From positions 1 to 32,614 of the forward strand of contig PDOP01000017.1 in assembly GCA_002749205.1 (NCBI GenBank): a stretch of DNA of 32,614 bases. The letters are read 5' to 3'. Below the pieces are notes generated by a model. That model had not been told where the DNA came from. It made no database searches and saw only the letters and a list, made by a program, of their open reading frames with translations. Positions 25,028 through 32,395 of the stretch are shown here, piece by piece (the stretch's first letter is position 1; each line of letters opens with the position of its first letter). Both the position numbers and the translations under genes were made by a program. The DNA comes from Treponema sp. Lineage in GTDB: Bacteria > Spirochaetota > Spirochaetia > Treponematales > Treponemataceae.

Positions 25028-25690
25028 CTACTCATTTTCAGCCAAACATTGCATAATGACAGAATACGAAAAACCTTTTCGCAACATTGAGCGAATAAGT
25101 TTTTGTTCGCATTGATTATGCCCAACCTGTTTTTGCAATGCCCGCCTGCACAAATCCGCCTCATCCACATCGTCAAAAAAATCGGAAAGCACAGCTTCAG
25201 CAGTTTGCCGTGAAATACCTTTTTTATACAAACCCGCCTTTAGTTTAATCTTCCCCTCAGGCTTAAGGCGAATTCTAGCACGAAGCCAAGATGCCGCAAA
25301 CCGACTGTCGTCAAGATAGCCCTTTTCTTGCAAAAAATCCAAAGCAGGCGAAAACTCCTCTGTCAAAAATTCCTTGCCGGAAAGCTTCCTTTCCAACATA
25401 AAGCGACTTTGCTCTGCACGATTTAAATAATCCAATGCCTTACACTCGGCGAAATACCGCCTAACCGCAATATAAAGCTCATTGAGCATATCTTCCGAAA
25501 AAACAGAGCCTTGTGAAAAAAAAGAGTAAAAATCACCAATGTCAAGATTAAAATATATAAGGCGGGTAAAAAATGAACGCCCGTCCGAAAGCGAAATCTT
25601 AACTTGCGTATCGCCTGCGGACAGGGTTTCTGTCAACTCCGTAATAAAAACAGAGTTATCGTTTACTGAACTGGAAGCGTCTTCTGGCAC
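25028..25690 (-). CDS. recX: Regulatory protein RecX
   Basis: RecX binds RecA filaments and limits their extension. The protein carries the RecX three-helix repeats: A-L-D-Y-L-N-R-A-E-Q-S-R-F-M-L-E-R-K-L, then L-D-F-L-Q-E-K-G-Y-L-D-D-S-R-F-A-A-S-W-L-R-A-R, then G-I-S-R-Q-T-A-E-A-V-L, and a fourth C-terminal repeat. It ends in a normal RecX tail. The start is uncertain. The only ATG (25747) lies deep inside rpsI. I give the GTG at 25690, still overlapping rpsI by 35 nt, because no start with a good ribosome site exists. A TTG near 25636, with GGAG directly against it, is the alternative. It is the third gene after rplM and rpsI, and the overlap suggests coupling. Confidence 0.8.
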   Translation of the reverse strand: MPEDASSSVNDNSVFITELTETLSAGDTQVKISLSDGRSFFTRLIYFNLDIGDFYSFFSQGSVFSEDMLNELYIAVRRYFAECKALDYLNRAEQSRFMLERKLSGKEFLTEEFSPALDFLQEKGYLDDSRFAASWLRARIRLKPEGKIKLKAGLYKKGISRQTAEAVLSDFFDDVDEADLCRRALQKQVGHNQCEQKLIRSMLRKGFSYSVIMQCLAENE

Positions 25691-26045
25691 CGCGTTGACC
25701 GTACTTTTTCCTTTCAACCATTCTGGAATCTCTGGTAAGCAAACCATTTGCTTTCAGAGGGCTGTGGTTTGATGCATCAACTTGAGCTAAAGCACGGGCC
25801 AAACCGTGCGAGCAAGCTCCTGCCTGACCACTCAAACCGCCACCGCGAACAGTAATCACAATATCATATTTTGAATCACTGCCTGTAATAAGCAGGGGCT
25901 GTTTAGCAGCTTGAACTTGCTCAGGTGTCGCAAAGTAATCGTTTATATCCTTATTATTGATTTTCAACTCACCCTTACCGTTACGAATATAAACACGAGC
26001 AACCGATGTCTTTCTTCTTCCTGTTCCAATTCCAATGTTCTTCAC
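25656..26045 (-). CDS. rpsI: 30S ribosomal protein S9
   Basis: 129-aa small-subunit protein whose C-terminal tail reaches the P-site tRNA. It starts GIGTGRRKTSVARV and ends with the basic S-K-R tail (R-R-R-F-Q-F-S-K-R) characteristic of S9, with G-G-G-L-S-G-Q-A-G-A and the L-L-T-R-D-S-R-M-V-E-R-K-K-Y-G motif. Translation starts at GTG (26045), preceded by AAGGAG. It follows rplM by 49 nt, the conserved bacterial pair. The recX reading frame begins inside its 3' end. Confidence 0.97.
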   Translation of the reverse strand: MKNIGIGTGRRKTSVARVYIRNGKGELKINNKDINDYFATPEQVQAAKQPLLITGSDSKYDIVITVRGGGLSGQAGACSHGLARALAQVDASNHSPLKANGLLTRDSRMVERKKYGQRGARRRFQFSKR

Positions 26046-26094
26046 TAAATTACTCCTTAATTTACATTAAAGCAGACTTCCAACACTAAAAGTT

Positions 26095-26529
26095 TTAGAA
26101 ATCTCCATTTATAGCTTCAGGATTCTGTGCCGCATGAGGATGCTCATTACCGGCATAAATCTTAACATTCTTCAGAAGCTTCCTGCCAAGCGGCCCGCTT
26201 GGAAGCATTCCCTTAATAGCCAACATTAAAGGCTTAGTAGGGTGCCTATCAATCAATTCTGAAAAATTCACGGTCTTCAGTCCGCCTACATAACCTGTAT
26301 GATGGTGATAAAGCTTATCGTCAGCCTTATTTCCGGTTACAGCCACCTTTCCGGCATTGATTATAACAATGTAATCTCCCGCCTCTTGATTTGGCGCAAA
26401 AGTAGGTTTATGCTTACCTCTCAACATCGCCGCAGCCTTAGCCGCAACACGCCCAAGCGACTTGCCGTCAGCATCCATCAAATACCACTTTCGTTCGATG
26501 TCCTTGTCTTTCAAAAAAATAGTTTTCAT
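26095..26529 (-). CDS. rplM: 50S ribosomal protein L13
   Basis: 144-aa large-subunit protein, close to the family's 142. It shows the N-terminal W-Y-L-M-D-A-D-G-K-S-L-G-R-V-A, G-K-H-K-P-T-F, A-G-D-Y-I-V-I-I-N-A, and G-M-L-P-S-G-P-L-G-R-K that mark L13. It is first in the rplM-rpsI-recX operon, with AAAGGA before the ATG and a near-consensus promoter 48 nt upstream. The leader is about 40 nt, with no obvious autoregulatory fold. Confidence 0.97.
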   Translation of the reverse strand: MKTIFLKDKDIERKWYLMDADGKSLGRVAAKAAAMLRGKHKPTFAPNQEAGDYIVIINAGKVAVTGNKADDKLYHHHTGYVGGLKTVNFSELIDRHPTKPLMLAIKGMLPSGPLGRKLLKNVKIYAGNEHPHAAQNPEAINGDF

Positions 26530-26577
26530 ATCAGTCCTTTCCTAAATGGATAAATTTGCAGATAATCGGGTCTGACG

Positions 26578-26606
26578 AGTATATACGAAAATGCCGGTTT
26601 TGTCAA
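26578..26606 (-). promoter_or_regulatory. sigma70 promoter of rplM-rpsI-recX
   Basis: Minus strand: TTGACA (26606-26601), exact 17-nt spacer, TATACT (26583-26578). The -35 box is perfect and the -10 box one base off, the strongest promoter in the window, as expected for ribosomal protein genes. Transcription should start near 26571. Confidence 0.85.
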
Positions 26607-26647
26607 GGTTTTTTTGCCTATTTTTAGCATTATTTTTTTTCGTTATT

Positions 26648-26688
26648 TAAAGCCGAAAAATATTCTTAAAAAGAACATTTTTCGGCTT
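26648..26688. terminator. Long hairpin between the smc operon and rplM; possible terminator
   Basis: AAAGCCGAAAAAT and ATTTTTCGGCTTT flank an inner TTCTT..AAGAA, giving a nearly perfect 18-bp stem. It has only short T-runs on either side, so termination is uncertain. It directly follows the 3' end of element copy F on the minus strand, like the hairpin after copy A, and may belong to the element. Confidence 0.4.
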
Positions 26689-26689
26689 T

Positions 26690-26848
26690 GCACCCCGCTC
26701 GCTCGCATAATCTTCCGTCCTTTACCGCAAAACTAAATCGGCGTTTTCCACTGTCGCTCCAACCGCCTCTTTTAACTCAACAATCGGACGGAAGGATAGA
26801 CTACCGCTCGCTAAAATCAGGTTAACCGCTTTTGTTAAACACTCCGGT
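26690..26848 (-). repeat. Structured intergenic element, copy F
   Basis: Plus coordinates: the inner stem CTTCCGTCC (26712-26720) / GGACGGAAG (26786-26794) is a perfect 9 bp with its own sequence. The apical stem GGCG (26740-26743) / CGCC (26764-26767) encloses, on the minus strand, GTTGGAGCGACAGTGGAAAA, nearly identical to copy A. The minus strand has CCGG, TTAACCTGATTTT, CTATCC, GATT and AGATTATG at the expected places. The outer arms are GCGAGC on both sides, which pair only with two central G-A oppositions. It points toward the rplM promoter, 83 nt away. Confidence 0.85.
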
Positions 26849-26874
26849 TTACTTATAAACGCCCCGAATTAAAC

Positions 26875-26978
26875 AACGCTTAGATACAGCGTTTCAGTTG
26901 TATGTATCGCGTTTCAAGTGGACAGGATGTCCACTTGAAAATATATCAAAAGCAATGTTTTGAACTAATGTTCAAAAC
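26875..26978. repeat. Cluster of three palindromes
   Basis: AACGCT/AGCGTT (26875-26893), TTTCAAGTGGACA/TGTCCACTTGAAA (26912-26940, perfect 13 bp, 3-nt loop) and GTTTTGAAC/GTTCAAAAC (26957-26978, perfect 9 bp, 4-nt loop) follow each other. No T-run follows and no ORF is present. Possible protein-binding sites or remnants of other intergenic repeats. Confidence 0.6.
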
Positions 26979-27012
26979 TTGTAGATTTTTTCATACCGGA
27001 AGTTGAAAAAAA

Positions 27013-27145
27013 GTCGTGGGGGTAGCGGAAAAACAATTGCCTTGCTTAAATTTTTAAGCAATCGAGGCTGACGTGAGGAAGACTCGATATAATTGAAAAC
27101 CAGAAAAAAGGCAATTTTTTGCAAGCGAGGGGGATACTCCCCCTC
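27013..27145. other. Compact multibranched structure downstream of the smc operon
   Basis: The closing stem AATTGCC (27035-27041) / GGCAATT (27110-27116) encloses two stems: TTGCTTAAA/TTTAAGCAA (27042-27061, perfect 9 bp) and ATCGAG/CTCGAT (27061-27088). A GGGGG run precedes it at 27018-27022, and the GAGGGGG/CCCCCTC hairpin follows at 27127-27145, 6 bp from the stop of the lipoprotein gene. The last hairpin could end the smc transcript. The whole looks like a folded RNA or mobile repeat; I do not recognise the family. Confidence 0.5.
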
Positions 27146-27151
27146 CATTAT

Positions 27152-28732
27152 TTACTCGATATTTACAAAAAATCGTTTTATGTATCTAATGCGCTCATCT
27201 GCTTTGTCCCAATAATCGCTTTCGGGAAATGTTTGCACCAGAGTTTTGTATGAAGCATAGGCGGCTTTAATGTTTTTTTCAGGGCCGTTGATTTCGTAGG
27301 CTTGGCCGCGTAAGAACCAACCTTCATCGAGTCGGGTAGATGAGGATACAAAAAAGTCGTTAAGCGTTGCGATGGCATCTTTTGCTTTGCCGTGCGCAAT
27401 TTCGTTTCGGGCTTTTTTCAGAAGCTCACCGGCGCTTGCGGAAATAACAGCGGTTTCGTCATTGTGTATGATAATGTCGTTTGCGGGGTTTACAATTGCT
27501 TTAGAGGCTTTTTTCCCGCCCGTTGCAGGTATACCGTTTTTGGCTTCACCGTAACTTTTAGGGTTTTTGTTAACCGGTAAGACATATTTAGGTGCATACA
27601 CTTTTGCAGGTGCAGATGCAACTTTTTCTGCAACGGAAACACCTAAGGCGTCTAAGATGAATTTATCGCTGTATACATCAAATCTGGAAAAATGCAAAAT
27701 GTAGTCGCCGGTTTTACCTGCAAAAAATCTGAATTGAGTGTCGCCTTTTTGAAATTTTCTCTGCTCATAGTAAAGGCCTTTTTTCGATGTTTCTTCACCC
27801 AAAAAAACCCATTTTTCGCCGGGGTATGTAACAACCAGCCGTTGCCCTTGTCGCATTTTAACACGCCTTGAAATTACAAACTCTTCTTTTTCGTTGTTGT
27901 CAGAATTTGAAATGCCCGAATAAGCCTTTGACGATTTATCATAAGGTTTTTTAGTATCTACAATTTTATTTGTAGCCTCGCTTATCGGGTCATTAAATTC
28001 GGTTTTTGCAGTGTCACTTTTTTTATTGTCGCTTTTTGCACTATCTGATTTGGGTTTATTATTTATGGCAGAAATCGCTTTTTTCGGTTTTGCATCATTC
28101 TTTGAAGTTTCGGTTGCCGGCGTGTTTTTTTTAATAACTGTTTTTGGCTTGGCATTTTCTCCTGTATTTTTTTCGGTCGAGTTTTCGCCTGTGGTAGAAC
28201 TATCTTTGTTTTCAGCATTTTGGGTTTTATCGACAGTATTTTTTTTATTGGCATTCATATTATCTTTTTTATTGTCTTTTTTATTGTTGTCTTTTTTTTC
28301 AGATTGAGTCTTTTTCGGCTTCAGGCTAACTTTCTTTTTCTCGGCACTCGGTTGAGCTGTTTTTTCCGATTTTTGTTTTTCCGAATTTGCTTTTTCACTT
28401 GTAGTTTTTTCAGGCAATGCTTTTTCGGTCTCTTTAACTTTATCGCTTTTTTTAGTTGATTTAGGCTTAATTTTTGAATTACCGGAGTTTGTACGCCTCT
28501 TTATAACTATGGTTTTCTTTTTGGCACCATCTAATGTAGCTATTTTGGTTACATTTGGTTTTTTCGCCTTACCTGAACCGTCAGTAGCAGATTTTTTATT
28601 ATCTTTTTCGGCCACAGTCTCTTTTTCAATTTTTTGCTTTTCCGTATTTTTACCGTCTTTAGTTGTTGCACAAGACTGAAACGAAAGCAAAAAAAACGCA
28701 CAAAAAATTCCCGCGAAAATTATTCTTTTCAT
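27152..28732 (-). CDS. Lys-rich lipoprotein with C-terminal TPR-like domain
   Basis: 526-aa predicted lipoprotein with a signal peptide ending S-F-Q-S-C (Cys21). Residues about 22-285 are low complexity: Lys with Asn/Ser/Thr/Glu/Asp, probably disordered and highly positively charged. Residues about 288-385 form a compact domain (V-K-M-R-Q-G-Q-R-L-V-V-T-Y-P-G-E-K-W-V-F-L-G, then F-R-F-F-A-G-K-T-G-D-Y-I-L-H-F) with a beta-sandwich look. The C-terminal 95 residues read as TPR-like helices (A-R-N-E-I-A-H-G-K-A-K-D-A-I-A-T-L-N, G-W-F-L-R-G-Q-A-Y-E-I, A-A-Y-A-S-Y-K-T-L-V-Q-T-F-P-E-S), like envelope TPR lipoproteins. It is the last gene of the smc operon, starting at an ATGA overlap. No specific function can be assigned. 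A Lys-rich arm could bind peptidoglycan or polyanions. Confidence 0.75.
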   Translation of the reverse strand: MKRIIFAGIFCAFFLLSFQSCATTKDGKNTEKQKIEKETVAEKDNKKSATDGSGKAKKPNVTKIATLDGAKKKTIVIKRRTNSGNSKIKPKSTKKSDKVKETEKALPEKTTSEKANSEKQKSEKTAQPSAEKKKVSLKPKKTQSEKKDNNKKDNKKDNMNANKKNTVDKTQNAENKDSSTTGENSTEKNTGENAKPKTVIKKNTPATETSKNDAKPKKAISAINNKPKSDSAKSDNKKSDTAKTEFNDPISEATNKIVDTKKPYDKSSKAYSGISNSDNNEKEEFVISRRVKMRQGQRLVVTYPGEKWVFLGEETSKKGLYYEQRKFQKGDTQFRFFAGKTGDYILHFSRFDVYSDKFILDALGVSVAEKVASAPAKVYAPKYVLPVNKNPKSYGEAKNGIPATGGKKASKAIVNPANDIIIHNDETAVISASAGELLKKARNEIAHGKAKDAIATLNDFFVSSSTRLDEGWFLRGQAYEINGPEKNIKAAYASYKTLVQTFPESDYWDKADERIRYIKRFFVNIE

Positions 28733-29100
28733 TCTGTCCCCTCCAATAAATCTTTTATTTTTTCTTCATTTTTTTGATGAAGCTCTTGCATCGTTTTTTC
28801 ATTCGGATAAAAATAGAACTCCATAACATCTTCTTCCAACCAAGTCTTTTTTTGCTCACGCGAAAACTGAACAGGCGGAAGCTGTAACGGCTCATCGGAA
28901 AGCCAAAGCATGTTGGGCTGGATTTTCACGCTTTTTAATACCTCTGCCGGCTCACCGGTTTCATCTTTTTTATTCACCTGACTTAAAATAAAAATTATTC
29001 CTAACGCAATAAAAACGATTGTTAAAGCAATTATACCCAGAAGCTTCAATAATCTTACACCTTTGAGAGTCTTAAATTTAGAAATAATGTTTTCTTTCAT
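28729..29100 (-). CDS. Unrecognised single-TM protein between smc and the lipoprotein gene
   Basis: 123 aa: a basic N-terminus (about 1-18, K-T-L-K-G-V-R-L-L-K), one membrane helix (about 19-42), and an acidic 80-residue extracytoplasmic part (S-D-E-P-L-Q-L-P-P-V-Q-F, W-L-E-E-D-V-M-E-F-Y-F-Y-P) ending in a Glu/Lys helix. I recognise no family. Its ATG overlaps the smc stop and its stop overlaps the lipoprotein start, both as ATGA. The three are therefore made together, and this protein may be a partner of the lipoprotein at the inner membrane. Confidence 0.8.
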   Translation of the reverse strand: MKENIISKFKTLKGVRLLKLLGIIALTIVFIALGIIFILSQVNKKDETGEPAEVLKSVKIQPNMLWLSDEPLQLPPVQFSREQKKTWLEEDVMEFYFYPNEKTMQELHQKNEEKIKDLLEGTE

Positions 29101-32039
29101 TCTAATTCAGCCCCTTGCGAAGGTGCTTCCTGCCCGTCTTTTTTTATTCTTTTCGGCGGATGAGGCGGAATATAAATCCCTTCTTCCGCAGGTACATCTT
29201 CTTCAATAAAGCCTTCCATATCACGCTCAACTTTTGAAGTTTCATTTATCACTGCTGAATCTTTATCCAGCTTGACTGAAATAACGGTTGACACTCCTGA
29301 TTCCTGCATTGTAACACCGAGCATTGAATTCGCACCCAACACTGTTTTCTTATTATGTGTTATAACAACATATTGACTTACATTCGCAAACTCTTTAAGC
29401 GTTGTAATAAACCTGATAACATTAGGCTCATCAAGGGCTGCATCAATTTCATCTAAAAAACAAAATGGCGAAGGTTTTACCATATATGTGGCAAACAATA
29501 ATGCAACCGCCGTCATCGATTTTTCACCGCCTGAAAGAAGCCCTATGTTTTCAAGTCTTTTACCGGGTGGTTGGGCAAAAATATCTATTCCCGACTCAAG
29601 CACATTCTTAGGGTCAACCAAACGAATTTCAGCCTTCCCTCCGCCGAATAAGCGTCTGAACATATTATGAAAATTACGCTTAATTTTATGATATGTCTCC
29701 AAAAAAATCTCTGTCGACTCAGTGCGTATTTCATCGGTAATTCGCTGTAAATCGTCTTTTGCCTTTTTTAAATCCGCTATTTGATTTGTTAAAAAATCGA
29801 ACCGTTCTTTTACTTCCGCAAATTCCTCAATTGCCATCTGGTTTACACTTCCGAGCGTATGAAGGCTCTGCTTTAACACCGCTAAATCACTTCTAAGCTC
29901 CGGCTGAGTAACTTTAATTTTAAACATTCGCTCTTCAAACTCCATCAAATCCCGTGAATGATTTTCGCGAAAATTTGTTTTTATCCCGTCAATTTCGGAT
30001 TTCAAAACCTCTGCCCTCATAAAATGATTTTCCAAACGACCTTGAACCTTGTTCAACTCATCGGTTATTCCCGTCAGCCTGCTTTTCTTTGCCGACAAGT
30101 CGGAATTTTTTACCGTAATTGCCTGCTCAAGATGAGCCAACTCATCGGTGAGTTTTTTACCCTTTAACTCAAGACTGTTAATTTCGCCTTCCAGTTCCAG
30201 AAGTTTTTCTTCGTTTTCATCAAAATTCTTTTTTTCAAGAAAAATATCGTTTTCCAAATCACGCAAAATATTCTGTTGCGAAATAAGCTCTCGTTTCAAA
30301 ATAGAAGTTTGTTTCTCTGCAGATTCTGTTTGAGCTATGGCACTCGCCTCATTTATTCTAAGTCCGTTGAGGGTAGAATTATAATCATCAATCTTAACCG
30401 ACAAAGACGCTATCTCATCATTAAAAACGGATATTCTTTTTCTGTTACTTTCGATAGCATTACGATTATCTTCTATTAACTTATCTACAGAGCGTTTTTT
30501 GGTAATAATACCTTCAGGCGACAAAAACTCATCAATAAAACCTACGGAAGTCGTTTTGTACACCTTTAAATTTTCCTCAAGACTCGCCGTAATTTTTGAA
30601 AGTTCCTGAAAGCCCTCAACAGCACCATCCAAAAACTGCTTAACCTCAGATGCACTTGGATTACTAATCGTAGAAAAATCGGAAAAAATATTTTTCCTTC
30701 CATTGACAAGCACTTTTAATTGCTCCAAAGTATTAAAAACCGCCGATTCCGAATCCCTGCGATTTTTCGCAGAATAGCCTGCGAGACTCAACTTTTCATC
30801 AAGCTCGGTAACAATATCTTCCGTAATACCGTGTAACTGCTTTTCCAATTCAAAGCGGGCATTATCCAAAGACTCAATTTTAGATTCGCAATTCTTAACA
30901 TCAGTCTTATTTGAATCAATTTTCAAACTCGCCGACTTAATATTCTCCTCAAACAAAGCAATATTCTTTTTTATATCATCAACCTTTTTTTTAAAATTGC
31001 GTATTGCAACCGCCTGACCGTCCAAATCATCTTGTAAATCATTAATTTTTTCTTCCAGCCCTGACTTTCTGCCCTCAAGAGCGGAAATCTTTAACTTCAA
31101 GTCCGACTTTTGTTGCTGATATATTTTTGCCTGCTCTTTTTTTGTTCTCTGCTCGGCGGCAATGCTAAAAATATTTTGTTGCTTTAAATTTAAATCTTCT
31201 TGCATCTCATTGATTAAATCCAAATTCTCGGTCAACGAATTATTTATAGACGAAAGTTTATCGTTAAGCTCATCTCTCTTTTGAGTAGTTTTTTCAATGT
31301 CGTTTGAACGTTCGTGAAGTCTCTCGTTACATGCTCTTAACTTTAAAAGCTGAATATCAAGCTCATACTGAAAAATCTTATCTCTTAAATCACGGTACTT
31401 TTTTGTCTTTTCGGCCTGAATCTTCAAACTGTCATAAGAGCGCTTAACCTCACCCAAAACCCCGTCAACCCGCTTCATATTCTCTTCGGTTCTTGCAAGA
31501 TTTCTTTCAGCCTCAATTCGCTTAACCTTAAAACGGGTAATTCCGGCCGCTTCTTCAAAAAGGTATCTCCTGTCCTCAGGACGACTGGACAAAATCTGAT
31601 CAATTTTCCCCTGCTCCATAACAGAATACGCCACCTTACCGATACCCGTATCCCAAAACAGCTCTTTAAGCTCGCGCAACTTTGACGGCTGATTATTTAT
31701 AAAATACTCACTTTCACCTGACCTGTACAGCCGCCTTTTTATACCAATTTCGGTTAAGTCCAAATCCAAAAGACCGGCTTCATTACTAATAGTAAGCGTA
31801 ACCTCGGCAACATTCAAAGGTTTGCGAGTTTCAGTTCCGTTAAAAATAACATCTTCACTCTTTACCGCCCTAAGAGTCTTATACGACTGCTCACCCAGAA
31901 CCCACTTTATGGCATCTACAACATTACTTTTTCCACAACCATTCGGTCCCAACAACGCAGTAATCCCGTCAGCAAACTCAATACGAGTCCTGTCAGGAAA
32001 AGATTTAAAACCAAACAGCTCAAGACTTTTTAGAAACAT
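29097..32039 (-). CDS. smc: Chromosome segregation ATPase SMC (short, atypical hinge)
   Basis: 980 aa, about 200 shorter than typical bacterial SMC (near 1,190). The head is complete: Walker A GPNGCGKSN (31-39), the Q-loop in the conserved SVMEQGKIDQIL segment, signature LLSGGEKS (about 831-838) and Walker B F-C-F-L-D-E-I-D-A-A-L-D (about 860). It closes with V-V-I-T-H-N-K-K-T. Coiled coils run about 165-400 and 515-740. Between them the usual Gly-rich hinge is absent. Instead about 110 residues, with helix breaks at NPSASE (460-465) and LSPEG (506-510), join the arms. SMC compacts and segregates chromosomes with ScpAB, whose genes are not here. GAGGAAA precedes the ATG. Confidence 0.93.
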   Translation of the reverse strand: MFLKSLELFGFKSFPDRTRIEFADGITALLGPNGCGKSNVVDAIKWVLGEQSYKTLRAVKSEDVIFNGTETRKPLNVAEVTLTISNEAGLLDLDLTEIGIKRRLYRSGESEYFINNQPSKLRELKELFWDTGIGKVAYSVMEQGKIDQILSSRPEDRRYLFEEAAGITRFKVKRIEAERNLARTEENMKRVDGVLGEVKRSYDSLKIQAEKTKKYRDLRDKIFQYELDIQLLKLRACNERLHERSNDIEKTTQKRDELNDKLSSINNSLTENLDLINEMQEDLNLKQQNIFSIAAEQRTKKEQAKIYQQQKSDLKLKISALEGRKSGLEEKINDLQDDLDGQAVAIRNFKKKVDDIKKNIALFEENIKSASLKIDSNKTDVKNCESKIESLDNARFELEKQLHGITEDIVTELDEKLSLAGYSAKNRRDSESAVFNTLEQLKVLVNGRKNIFSDFSTISNPSASEVKQFLDGAVEGFQELSKITASLEENLKVYKTTSVGFIDEFLSPEGIITKKRSVDKLIEDNRNAIESNRKRISVFNDEIASLSVKIDDYNSTLNGLRINEASAIAQTESAEKQTSILKRELISQQNILRDLENDIFLEKKNFDENEEKLLELEGEINSLELKGKKLTDELAHLEQAITVKNSDLSAKKSRLTGITDELNKVQGRLENHFMRAEVLKSEIDGIKTNFRENHSRDLMEFEERMFKIKVTQPELRSDLAVLKQSLHTLGSVNQMAIEEFAEVKERFDFLTNQIADLKKAKDDLQRITDEIRTESTEIFLETYHKIKRNFHNMFRRLFGGGKAEIRLVDPKNVLESGIDIFAQPPGKRLENIGLLSGGEKSMTAVALLFATYMVKPSPFCFLDEIDAALDEPNVIRFITTLKEFANVSQYVVITHNKKTVLGANSMLGVTMQESGVSTVISVKLDKDSAVINETSKVERDMEGFIEEDVPAEEGIYIPPHPPKRIKKDGQEAPSQGAELE

Positions 32040-32090
32040 TAAAATTTCCTCGATAATTCCAAATTAGGACAGCAAGCCACCCACTTAAAC

Positions 32091-32119
32091 ATTATAGCAG
32101 TTTTTCCATTTTTATTCAA
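32091..32119 (-). promoter_or_regulatory. Predicted sigma70 promoter of the smc operon
   Basis: Minus strand: TTGAAT (32119-32114), 17-nt spacer, TATAAT (32096-32091) with an upstream TGC (extended -10). The leader is about 45 nt with GAGGAAA before the smc ATG. Element copy G lies 16 nt upstream in the same orientation. Confidence 0.72.
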
Positions 32120-32135
32120 CTATTTACAGCTTACG

Positions 32136-32293
32136 CCACCCCGCGATAGCCGCATAATCTTCCGCTCTTTACTGAAAAATACACTCGCCGTTTTACGCTC
32201 TAGCTCCAACCGGCTCTACTGCCACAAAAAGCGAGCGAAAGGATAGACGGCTATCGTTAAAATCAGGTTAATCGACCTGTTCAAAATGCCGGT
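32136..32293 (-). repeat. Structured intergenic element, copy G
   Basis: Plus coordinates: the outer stem CGATAGCCG (32144-32152) / CGGCTATCG (32248-32256) is a perfect 9 bp. The inner stem CTTCCGCTC (32159-32167) / GAGCGAAAG (32233-32241) has one position that is a G-U pair only in minus-strand RNA. The apical stem is GCCG (32187-32190) / CGGC (32211-32214). The minus strand shows CCGG, ATTAACCTGATTTT, CTATCC and AGATTATG, and an apical GTTGGAGC start as in copies A and F. Confidence 0.85.
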
Positions 32294-32358
32294 TTTCTGC
32301 AAAAGCACCCCGCAAACAAAACCTTTAAAGGTAAATCTGTATTTTTTTGTCATAAAGG

Positions 32359-32387
32359 TTGTTAATTCCGTCAATTTGCAGTATACT
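32359..32387 (+). promoter_or_regulatory. Promoter-like sequence with no gene downstream in the window
   Basis: TTGTTA (32359-32364), 17-nt spacer, TATACT (32382-32387), reading toward the right edge into a TTGCAAAAG repeat and a possible IS end. It may have driven a gene displaced or separated by the insertion. Only a 20-codon ORF follows. Confidence 0.4.
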
Positions 32388-32395
32388 TATAACAA

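Noticed and set aside
26530..26577. Autoregulatory L13 leader structure
   Set aside because: Leader of about 40 nt without a convincing hairpin beyond chance.
28011..28459. Hydrophobic plus-strand ORFs opposite the Lys-rich lipoprotein
   Set aside because: Antisense of Lys/Asn/Ser codons (TTT, CTT) automatically gives Phe/Leu-rich frames; no ribosome site or promoter.
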